Origin: Salpingoeca rosetta
Taxonomy: Eukaryota; Opisthokonta; Choanoflagellata; Craspedida; Salpingoecidae
DNA length: 32,500 nt
Direction: 5' to 3'
NCBI RefSeq assembly: GCF_000188695.1
Contig: NW_004754914.1
Span: 376,371 to 408,870, forward strand
Position 1 is the stretch's first letter. Every line of letters begins with the position of its first letter. The position numbers and the translations under genes were made by a program. The notes under the pieces are model-generated. The model did not search any database. It saw only the letters and a list, made by a program, of their open reading frames with translations, and was not told the DNA's origin. Below are positions 22,501 to 31,058 of the stretch, one piece after another.

Positions 22501-25500
22501 TGGTCCAGCAGTGCTACACCAAAGCCATCAATGTCGAGGCCTGAAACATCACCGTCTTCCTCCTCTGTTGTTGGCGCCAGTCGCTTCTCGCCACGCTGCT
22601 GCTGCTGCTGGTGGTGGTGGTGGCGGTGGCGGCGGTGGCGGCGGTGGTGGTTGAAACGAACAAGGCATGATATCGTGTGTGTGTGTGTGAGTGTATGTAT
22701 GTGAGTGTGTGTGTGTGGTTGGGGAGTGAGTACACGGTGCCTGTGCCTGCGAGCATACATTGAAAAAGCCTGCACGCAATATCTTGTTGTCTTCAGGATA
22801 GCAGCTCACCTGAGGCTGGTCAGCGAGCAAATCGGCCAGCACCGACCCGTTGGCATCTGTGAGCACCACGCTCGGGTGCCGTACAACCTTCCCATATGCA
22901 TCTGAAAAATGGTACGACGCATGCATTGTGAGTTGAGGCAATTAGGGATGGTTTGGTCACTTGGGTTCTGGCATGCGGTCTCTCCCCATAACACACACAT
23001 ACGCACACGCACACACACATATACACATACGCAAACACAAACACACAACTACACAAATACACGTACACAACACACACACACACAAATGTACACAAACACA
23101 CAAATGTACACAAACACACAAACATAAACACACACACACAAACAATAACACACACAAATAACACAAACACAAATACACACAGTGCAAAGCATTCAGGTCC
23201 ACTCCAAAATACGAAAGGATCACATTACGCTGTATCACGATACAATAAACAGAGAAGAAACAAAGCCGGGCCAAAACATCAAAGACGCACCGATGCTAAA
23301 CCGCTTTGGAGCAGTGTCATCGCTGGAAGCATCGGCAGAGGTCTGCTGCACATCATCCTGCCCATGCTTCTCTTGATGCTGCTGCTGCGGGTGTTTCATG
23401 TTCCCTGAAGCGCCAGCACTACCACGAGCTGCGCCCTTCACCTTGGCCACGGTGCGGTGTGCAGCTGCAATGGCAGACTTGCCCGCATACACGTCGCGTT
23501 GCACAGCACCACCGGCACCAGCACCGGTGTCGCCACCATTGGCGTTGTCGTCGCGGTCATTGTGTGTCTCGCCGTCGCTTTCCTCGGCAGAGTCGGAGGT
23601 GGACGCATTGGCCTGCTCCATAAACCCTTCTTTTGGCTGTGTTACGGTCTTGAGGCGGCTCGGGTGGACAAAATCACCATACCCGGGGTCGCACACAAAG
23701 TACCGGTAGCCGTTGATGGTGCCGTCACAGCTGCCATGGCGCTTGTGGTGATAGATGACGCCACACCATGTGCGGCTCGACAGGATGCCTGGTGGATGCA
23801 GGAAGCCACCATCGTCATCATCATTGTCAGCGCCATTGCCATCATCGTTGGCGTTGCCATCGCCACAAGCACCAGCAACCTTGTCCAGTGGCCCAATGAA
23901 CACGAGTTTGCATGCAAGCAAGCCGTCCACGAGATACGTGCCGCCCTCAACAAGGGACGAGGCAGCTTGCACCGTGGAGTCAACAGACAGGCGGCGGTTG
24001 CTGGTGTCATGTGCAACATGAGCGCTCCCATCACCATGCTGCTGCTGCTGCTGTTGCTGCTGTGGTTGTTGGTTGACACCGACAGTGAGCTCGAGATTGG
24101 TTTCGCCCGGGTCAAGCGACTGGCTGTTGTGGCGGAGGCGGCTGTGGCGGCCGCGACTGCTGCCACTACTCTTCGTCATGCCCACCGCAGCGGCAATCAG
24201 CTCCTCCTGGCTCAACCGCTCGTGGTGCGCAGAGTCACCGTCCCGAAGATACTCCCCGTTGCCGTGCTGGCCACTGTGTGTGCCGTTCTGTTGTTGCTGC
24301 TGTTTCTGTTGCTGCGTGTGCTGTTTGTGCTTGTGCTGGTGGCCTTCGCCCTTGTCAGCAGTCTCTTCGTCTTGATCCTCCTGGTCAATCATGGTCTTGT
24401 ACATGCGGCCAATGGGGCAGTAGTCGTCCACCATGTCCTGGTTTGCTGCCAGGGCCGCTGCAGTCAAGCGGACAACCTGCGGCTCGCCCTCACCTCCGTC
24501 GCCACCATCAGCAGCACCGCTATTGGTGTCTCTCTTGTTGGCCTTCTTCTTGCCTGATGTGGGGCTGCGGCTGCGGTGCTTGTGCTTGTGCTTGTGCTTT
24601 CGCTCCTGCTCGTGGTCGCTGTGGTGATGCTTGTGATGGCGATGGTGATCATGCCTGTGCTCCGTGTCCTCTTCTCGCTGTGCTGTCTTCTGCTTCTCCT
24701 GCTTCTCCTGTTTCTGCTTCTGCTGCTGCTGCTTGTCACGGCGTGGTGAGCGGGCCTCTGTGCCGTGGTGGCGGTGCCCATCACCATCATCGCCATCGGC
24801 ACCATCCCCGTCACCGTGGTTGTCTGCAGCGTCGCCACCAGCCGCGTGCTCCGTGCGCTTGATCGTTTCCGTGGAGAACGACTGGCGGAGGTTTGACGGC
24901 TTGACGGGTGATGTTCCTGATTTGTTGCCTGCGCCCTTGCTGTCGCCCCTGTTGGCGAGCTTCCGCTGCATGATGCGTCGAAGCAGAAAGTGCGCCTTGT
25001 CCTCCTTTGCCGCCTCAATCGCCGCCGCCCGAGCTGTGTGTAATTTGTATGTGTGTTTGTGTGTGTTTGTGTGTGTGTGTGAATGTGTGTGTATGTGTGT
25101 GAATGTGTGTGTGTGTGCGAATGTGTGTGTGTATGTGTGCGAATGTGTGCGAATGTGTGTGTGTGTGTGTGAATGTGTGCGAATGTGTGTGTGTGAATGT
25201 GTGTGTGTGCGAATGTGCGTGTAAGAGTGTGAGGCGGAGGTAGAGGTGAAGAAAGCAGATTTTGAGGCGAATGTGCGCGACAAAACAGCTTGAACAGTTT
25301 AAACAGTTTGAACGTTGAAGGAAGAATATGCAGGCAAGCGAAAACAACGAGATGTGCATGTCGCACCTTCGCTGGGCGATGCAGGGACGCTCGAGCTTCC
25401 CTTCTCTCCCTCATCTGCCTTGTGCGGCGACGCCCTGGTTATGCGCGCATGTGTGTTTATGTGTGTGTGTGTGTGTGAGTGTGTATGTGAGTGGGTGGGT

Positions 25501-26545
25501 GGTGCAAACATGTGCCCATGTGTGCGTGTCAACTCAACGCTCGACAGGTTGTCCCATGACTACACAGTCGTGGTGTGGAGAAGCGCAACAACAGCAAAAT
25601 CACATGCACACACACATGCACACACATACACAGAGCGCGGGGTGACGTACGGGTTTGTGCGCGTGCGAGAGGAGATGGAGACGCCGGCGAGGTCACAGAG
25701 GGCATCAAACTTGGCCGCCACCTCGTCAAAGTACGGCACTGGTGGTGATGGTGGTGGTGATGGTTGTTGGAGCGTTGTGATGCGTTGAACAAGGGGGTGA
25801 GGGATGGAGATGGAAGAGGCAAGATGTTGGTGGATTAAACAACACCACCAAACAACGCAGAGTAGTTGCGTCAGCAGGAATGTGATGTGAGCTGACTTTT
25901 TTTTGGGGGGGGGGAGGGGAAAGAGGGTTGCGATATGGGGAGAGATGTGACATGGGGATGGGTATCTGTTGCGGCCTAGCAACCAGCACCGCGCCATGCA
26001 TGACTCTCGATGCGTCTCACCTTTCGCTGCGGCGAGGATGGGCTGGGATGTCAACGTCAGCTCCTGCTGCAGCTGTTGAAGATTGGAGTTAATGGAGGCG
26101 TTGGAGGTGTTGCAGGTGATGAATGTGGTGGATGTGGTGGATGCAAGAACGGGTGAGAGAGGATGAGCATCAAGAACAACTACAGCAACAATTACTGTCA
26201 TCAACACAGAGACTCCAAACCACAGGAAAACAACCACAGGCAGAGCACACCCAACTCCGTGGGCACGCAGTCCCAATGCCTGTGCCATTGCGATCACCAA
26301 CAGATGCGTACCCGCTTGAGGGAGGCGCCGGCGGAGATCATGACGGTGACGCGGTTGAAGAAGCGCCGCACGTCTTCCACCAGGCCCTGGCACGGCACAC
26401 ACGCAATTTAGACGGCATTGGCGTGTGAATCAACCCAAGCAGCTGTCAACTGCATGCAGCACACAGACTCTCTCAGACGCACTTACTCAAACACCCACCC
26501 ACACACCCACACACACACACTCACACACACACTCACACACACACA

Positions 26546-26608
<63 letters not shown>

Positions 26609-27692
26609 ACACTCACTCACTCACACACTCAAACACACCCACACACACACACACACACTCGCTCGCTTCTTCGACTCCTCCCCCAACAAACTCCTCATTC
26701 GCCCCTCAAACTCCTCACTCGCCCCTCACCAGTTGCTCCTGCGTGAGGTCCCGTGTTGGCATGACGGTGAGGGCTGACATGACCTCGCCGGCCGCCTGGC
26801 CCAGCTGTGCGTTCATGCTGTTGCGCTGCTTCTGCCGCTGCTCGTGTCTGCGCGCCTCGGTGCGTGTGTCGGGTGCAGAGTCGGTTGTGTCTGCGCTCGA
26901 CGCACTGATGACCCGGATCACCTGCGACGCTTGCGAGTTGGCTGTTGTCGGGCGTGATGTCTCCGCTGCGTCGCTCACGTGCGCGTCCTCGTGAAGTGGC
27001 GAGCGCGGCTGCTGCTGTTTGCTGCTGTTGTTGTTGTGGTTGTTGGATGCTGTGGCTTGTTCTGAGTCGACAGTGCTGGGTGCATTCGACGACCAGCGGG
27101 CGCGTTCCTCCGGCCTGCTGCGCGGCTGTCGCTTCAGCGGCGACGGGTTGCGGAAGGGGCTACTGATAAACCGCCTGTCCCACGTCTGCTCGGCCTTTGC
27201 TGTCGCTGGTGGAGAGACAGCAGAGGACGGTGATCGGCGTCGCCGCTGTCGAGCGTGGCGTGGTGACAAATGGCCTGTGCGACCGTTTGCCTGCTGTTGC
27301 TCTTGCTGTTGCTGTTGTGGTTGCGGTTGCGGTGGCTGTTGGTCTTGTGATGCGGGGTCGTCGCTGCAACTTGGACACGGCTGTTCAGCCTTGGCCGCTG
27401 CTGCTGGTGTTGGCTCGCTCTTGTCCTTGCTTGCAGTGGCGGCCTTTAGCTTTCGGCGCTGTTCCCGCCGGTCCTTGGGCGGGTCCTTGAGCTTGAGCTT
27501 GATGGAATTGCCCTCTTGGGTCTCGTGTGTGCTGTGCTCTTGGTGCTGGTGCTGTTGGTGGTGGTGGTGGTGGTGGTGGTGGTGCTTGTGCTGCCTGTGA
27601 CGGTCGTGAGATGACGACGACACAGTATTCGCAGCATGATGCACGTTGGAGTCGTGTGCAGGCGACACGTTTGGTGGAACGTGGGTCGCCAT
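14193..27692 (-). CDS. Giant CAP-Gly, coiled-coil protein with single C-terminal membrane segment
   Basis: Exons in coding order: 27692-26730, 26386-26312, 26072-26021, 25738-25632, 25418-25367, 25033-23291, 22901-22810, 22607-21627, 21452-21434, 21271-21204, 21028-20782, 20561-20120, 19772-19703, 19471-19236, 18970-18176, 17913-17867, 17544-17474, 17298-17233, 17019-16460, 16130-15643, 15317-15274, 15026-14193. They total 8052 nt in one frame, about 2683 residues. Residues 1-321 are His/Gln/Pro-rich. A CAP-Gly domain lies at about 785-880. Exon 8 has His/Asp/Glu-rich metal-binder-like tracts, a Lys run and a coiled coil (1219-1262); more coiled coil follows at 1363-1425 and 1555-1610. Exon 15 has 15 Gln in a row. 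Two Cys-rich motifs lie at about 2205-2260. A hydrophobic helix (2613-2637) leaves a 46-residue tail. CAP-Gly domains bind EEY/F tails of tubulin and EB proteins, so a microtubule-to-membrane link is inferred. I know no named protein with this architecture. The exon 12 donor is the least certain join, and two adjacent genes cannot be fully excluded. Confidence 0.75.
14331..14405 (-). other. C-terminal transmembrane segment of the CAP-Gly protein
   Basis: A run of about 24 hydrophobic residues ([20 protein letters not shown] and beyond) follows the basic flank NKWKK and is followed by 46 residues to the stop. With no N-terminal signal peptide, the positive-inside rule puts the bulk of the protein in the cytosol and the short tail in a lumen. 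Confidence 0.85.
15095..15136 (-). repeat. GGA repeat, a TCC pyrimidine tract in the transcript
   Basis: About 13 GGA units on the plus strand. In the CAP-Gly pre-mRNA this is a pyrimidine tract about 70 nt upstream of the last acceptor at 15027. Confidence 0.9.
16303..16440 (-). repeat. CA array on plus strand, GU-rich in the transcript
   Basis: CA, CACG and CAAA units lie on the donor side of the CAP-Gly gene intron 16459-16131 and read as GU-rich RNA. Confidence 0.9.
18558..18604 (-). repeat. CAG-type repeat encoding polyglutamine
   Basis: Mixed CAA/CAG codons encode 15 consecutive Gln in exon 15 of the CAP-Gly protein, ending in QAEASQ. Confidence 0.9.
19485..19547 (-). repeat. GT array on plus strand, CA-rich in the transcript
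   Basis: Pure array just upstream of the acceptor of CAP-Gly exon 14, so it reads as CA repeats in that pre-mRNA. A second, shorter run lies at about 19600-19628. Confidence 0.95.
22991..23180 (-). repeat. Degenerate CA-rich minisatellite, GU-rich in the transcript
   Basis: Imperfect ACACAAA and ATGTACACAA units occupy the intron between CAP-Gly exons 6 and 7. A 15-base unit with TACACAAACACACAAATG is repeated about three times near 23088-23125. Confidence 0.85.
23645..23920 (-). other. CAP-Gly domain with internal acidic insertion
   Basis: The domain opens with [10 protein letters not shown] and resumes with [20 protein letters not shown], then [20 protein letters not shown]. This reproduces the CAP-Gly order: F-x-G-P, W-x-G-V, a G-K-N-D-G-like loop (here GSCDG), N-G-x-R-Y-F, and G-x-F-V-x-P-S-R. 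About 35 residues rich in Asp, Asn and Gly separate the first strand from the W-x-G-V strand. Confidence 0.85.
25045..25235 (-). repeat. Degenerate GT-rich minisatellite with GTGTGAAT units, CA-rich in the transcript
   Basis: More than eight GAATGTGTG-type units lie just upstream of the acceptor of CAP-Gly exon 6. Confidence 0.85.
26505..26661 (-). repeat. CA array on plus strand, GU-rich in the transcript
   Basis: Long CA array with CACT interruptions in the first CAP-Gly intron (26729-26387), on the donor side. Confidence 0.9.
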
Positions 27693-27900
27693 GGCGTTTG
27701 CGTCGGCGAATGCGAGCGCGGTGTGAGGGTGATGGGAGAAGACCGGTGAGGGAGGCGCAATGGATCACAGAGACGTGTGTTGGTGGTGGTACGCAGTGGT
27801 GGTTGTCGTTGGGAGAGCCCAGGCAACCAACGGTTTGGGAAAGTGAGAAATGATGATGGGTGCAGTGCTCGCTCTTGACGCTCGGGTGTGTGTGTGCGTG

Positions 27901-27952
<52 letters not shown>

Positions 27953-28567
27953 TGGTTGTGGGTGTTTGCTTGCTGTGGCTGTGAAATGATAATGAAGAGC
28001 GCGACCAAGAAGAAGCAACAGGTGGCTTGTGGCTGGTGTGTGCGTGTGTGTGTCTGTGTGGTTGTTGTCTGTGTGGTTGTGGTTGTGGGGGGGGGACGAG
28101 ATGGAAGTGGCTGTGGCAACGAAAAAAAAACCAACGATCAAACCACGGCCTCAAACAAAGGCTCCTTCAATCCGAGCCAAGCAACCAACGTGCGTGCGTG
28201 TGTGCGATGGCTGACCACCGATGAACACACTCAACCAGCCACCCAAGCAGCAAGCGAACACACACAACCCGGCGGCGGTTTGGTTTCGTGCTGCACTGGT
28301 GGTGCCTTGCGTGTGGGGTGTGTGATGGTTGGTGGTGGCTGGGTGTCGTCATCACAAAGGTTTTCGCCACGGTTCGCACCATCAATACGTGGCGTATGAC
28401 AACGCACCTGACAAACTCGGGCACGGACGATCCCTCAAGGCAGTGTGTGCCTTGAGCCTTGTTGTTGTTGCTTGCCTGACAAATCTCTAATCGGTGCCTC
28501 GTTGTGGTCGTTGGCGGGTTCTGTGTGGTTGGTTGCAGAAAGAAAAAGTTTGGGTCGCCCAAATTCG

Positions 28568-28573
28568 TTTATT
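28568..28573 (-). promoter_or_regulatory. Polyadenylation signal AATAAA of the ankyrin gene
   Basis: TTTATT on the plus strand reads AATAAA on the minus strand, 257 bp after the TGA at 28832-28830. It falls just past the pentamer repeat, so the repeat would be part of the mRNA. Confidence 0.65.
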
Positions 28574-28620
28574 AAATTGGCATCGAATCGCAGTTTGTTG
28601 TTGTGGAGTGCGACGACACA

Positions 28621-28828
28621 ACACCACACACAACACAACACAACACAACACAACACAACACAACACAACACAACACAACACAACACAACACAACACAACA
28701 CAACACACACAACACAGCACAACACAACACAACACAACACACAACACAACACACACAACACAACACAACACCACACACAACACCACACACATAAAATGAT
28801 CACACAACACAACACAACACCACACACG
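28621..28828 (-). repeat. Pentanucleotide repeat in a 3' UTR, GTGTT in the transcript
   Basis: The plus strand shows AACAC units, nearly perfect for the first 85 bases, then interrupted by CACAC and CACCACAC variants up to about 28828. It sits between the ankyrin stop codon and its polyadenylation signal, so the mRNA would carry a long GUGUU tract. Confidence 0.9.
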
Positions 28829-28829
28829 A

Positions 28830-29834
28830 TCACGCATCATAACGTCGCTTGGTGTCGAGGTTAGTCTGCATGGCAAGAGCGAGGGAGCGAAACGCCGCAG
28901 AGTAGAGGGAAGCATGGAGCGAGTCACGGTGGTCGTCTGATAACAGCTTCAATTGGTCTGTGTGTAGCGCTGCTGCGTACGCCATGGAGAACAAGCTTGG
29001 CACGGGCCGCAGTGATGGCGTGCGCACTGTCGCAAAAGTGGAGGTGGCTGGCGCTGCGAGAAAAGAGCCGCTTCGCAGCCCGCGCTGTTCCCGCCTCACA
29101 CCGCCGTGCCTGCACAAGTAACCGAAGCTGGCAAAGAGGTTGCAAAACACGGCAGCATGCCCGCGGTGCAGTGCATCTCCAAAAGCATGCTGTGAATCCG
29201 TGCGCGAAGGCGGCGCCGTGCTTGCCCTCGTCCTTGTTGCCGTTGTTGTTCCGGCCATGCTTGGCGCAGCGGGCGCAGCGGGCACAGGGACATTGGCGCG
29301 AAGCAGCCGGTATGCGGAGACAGCATCTTCCGTCTCCACGACATAGTGGCGTAGCACGCGCTGCAGGGATGCCACGTAGGCACGTGCAGCCGCATCAAAG
29401 TGCAGCAGAGGGTGCGAGCACAGGTCCTTCAAGAGCAGCTCCTCGCACGAGGTGGCGCCCTTGGTGACAGCAAGCTCAAGTGCACTGTAACCTGGCATGA
29501 CCATGCGCGTGGCGCCTGCATCCACCAGCAGCGCCGCAGCATCTGCATTGTCTTGCAGGATGGCCTCATGCAAGCATGTGATGGTGCCGTTAACAGAGGT
29601 GAACGTGGCGTCTACCTTGGCACCACGCGCAAGCAGCAGCCGGATGCATTCCAGGTGCTGGCGCCTCGGTGCTGGGTCATCTTGGCTTGGCATTCCACGT
29701 TGTGTGGCTGATGGTGTCGGTGCTTGCGACGACTTGGTTGTCCTTGTGCATGGCCTCACCCTCCCTGTTGCTGATGCTGTTGCTGTTGCTGTTACTGTTG
29801 GTGTTGGTGTTGCTGCTGTGACCGCCGCTGTTAC

Positions 29835-29869
<35 letters not shown>

Positions 29870-30587
29870 ATGTTGTTGTTGTTGTCCTTTCTGCTGTCAT
29901 TGCAGTCATTGAATCCACTGCTTCCGTTGGTGCAAGGTTCCTCATTCCCATCTGCTGCGAGTCCGATACCCCCATGCCTTGTTGGTACACGTGGCGATGA
30001 CGGTCAATGTTGAGGAACTGGAGGTAGCTTGACGGATCCTGCGCTGCAGCCACAACGAGGCCTAGCGGAGTCTCGTAGTAGGGGCGATCAAACCGGCAAT
30101 CTGGATCACAGCCTGCGTCCAAGCACGCCTGCAGCTGAGCCGCATCGCCAAACACGAGCGCCAGCTCAAACACGGCATCCGCCTCTTCCCATGATTGTGT
30201 GTGTCTTCTGGAAGCTGCAGATTGTCGCATCTCTCCTGACCGGCACTGCTGCTGCTGCCATCCCTGTCGACGATACTGCTGGTTTTGAAGCTCTTGTGGT
30301 TGATCCCTGTGCCCTTGGCCATGCTGTGCCGTTGTTGACCTCAGCAACGCCGCTGAGGGCACAGGCTGTCGTTGATGTCGTTGTCTGTGTGATGGCATGG
30401 AGCTGTAAACCTTACCCACTGGCAACATCGCTCCTCTCCCTGTCCCTTCTCCCCCACCATCATCACCTCCCCCATCATCATCTGTTTGGCTTCGTCTCGC
30501 CTCCTGCTGCCATCTCCAACCCACGCTGCTCTTGTGTACGCCGCGCTGCTGCCTCTTCTTCTTCCTCGTCCTTTTCCTCCTCGTCAT
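28830..30587 (-). CDS. Ankyrin-repeat protein, single open frame with a likely in-frame intron
   Basis: One uninterrupted frame of 585 residues runs from the ATG at 30587 to the TGA at 28832-28830. The N-terminus is basic and Gln-rich (RRKRTRKKKRQQRG). An ankyrin-type helix pair starts near residue 135 (AVFELALVFGDAAQLQACLD and on through AGCDPD), followed by TPLGLVVAAA. After a Thr/Ala tract, further repeats read CIRLLLARGAKVDA, CLHEAILQDNADAAALLVDA and ALELAVTKGATSCEELLL. The C-terminal 200 residues are Ala/Leu-rich and unassigned; I see no SOCS box. The Thr/Ala tract (29658-29990) has GT-AG ends, is 333 nt, and interrupts an ankyrin repeat, so the true product may be 474 residues. All other genes in this window have introns. 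The role is unknown beyond protein binding by the repeats. Confidence 0.75.
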
Positions 30588-31058
30588 CGCCAACTCCGTT
30601 CTGGGCGATTGCTGAAAATCTTCCAGAAGTTTTCCTCATTGCGACACCGCTTTTGTTCTCCTGGATTTGCGTTCGCCATTTACCACACACACAGCAAGCC
30701 ACGCCGCTGCAAACGAAGAAAACGAGAAGGTGCGTGTGTTGGCGTGTGTTGGAGCGCGTGTGCGTGTGGCTGCGTGGTGTGTTGGATATGCTGGAGCGTG
30801 TGCTGCAACGTGGCTGCCTGGTGTGTGTGCGTGTGTATGTGTTGCGTGTCCTTATGGTTCATCTGTTGCTTGCTTGCTTCACTTGTCGCTTTGTCTCACG
30901 CTTGTTCATTTTTCACTTATTTAACGCCGTCTGTCCACCTCTTTCTACCCCCCCCCCCTCTCTACCTCTACCTCTCTCTCTTCTCCCTCTACCTCTTCAT
31001 TTGCTTTTCTCCTGTTGACACGGAAACAGCACCACCCGAACCCGACCCGACAGCAACG
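30588..31058. promoter_or_regulatory. Shared divergent promoter region of the ankyrin and ALDH7A1-like genes
   Basis: The two start codons lie 471 bp apart and point away from each other, so the promoters of both genes should fall here. A GT-rich stretch occupies about 30730-30850 and a pyrimidine tract with a C-run lies at about 30940-31015. No TATA box was recognised. Confidence 0.5.
30730..31029 (+). other. Possible 5' UTR intron of the ALDH7A1-like gene
   Basis: A donor in the context GAGAAG/GTGCGT at 30730 and an acceptor after a pyrimidine tract, GAAACAG at 31029, enclose 300 bp that begins with GT-rich sequence, like the coding introns of this window. It would leave 29 nt of leader before the ATG at 31059. 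No transcript evidence is available. Confidence 0.4.

Larger units (their letters stand above)
27693..28829. other. Intergenic region: 3' UTR of the ankyrin gene and 5' region of the CAP-Gly gene
   Basis: Both flanking genes are on the minus strand. From 28829 down to about 28560 lies the ankyrin gene's 3' UTR with the pentamer repeat and AATAAA signal. The part at 27693-28560 holds the presumed promoter and 5' UTR of the CAP-Gly gene, with a GT tract at about 27885-27948 (CA in its transcript) and a G-run near 28088. The best-supported start ATG is at 27692, in a CGCC-ATGG context. No gene-like open frame with normal composition was seen. Confidence 0.6.

Noticed and set aside
23457..24557. 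Plus-strand open frame of 366 codons
   Set aside because: It is antisense to the CAP-Gly exon 6, which has a recognisable domain. The frame shows no domain and is Ala/Val/Leu-rich, as expected opposite such coding sequence.
28621..28828. AACAC array as an interstitial telomere or CRISPR-like array
   Set aside because: The units do not match TTAGGG-type telomeres, there are no unique spacers, and the array fits a 3' UTR between a stop codon and a polyadenylation signal.
30029..31018. Plus-strand open frame of 329 codons upstream of the ALDH gene
   Set aside because: It overlaps the ankyrin gene's N-terminus in antisense and the divergent promoter, and has no recognisable domain. The mitochondrial presequence starting at 31059 gives a better start.
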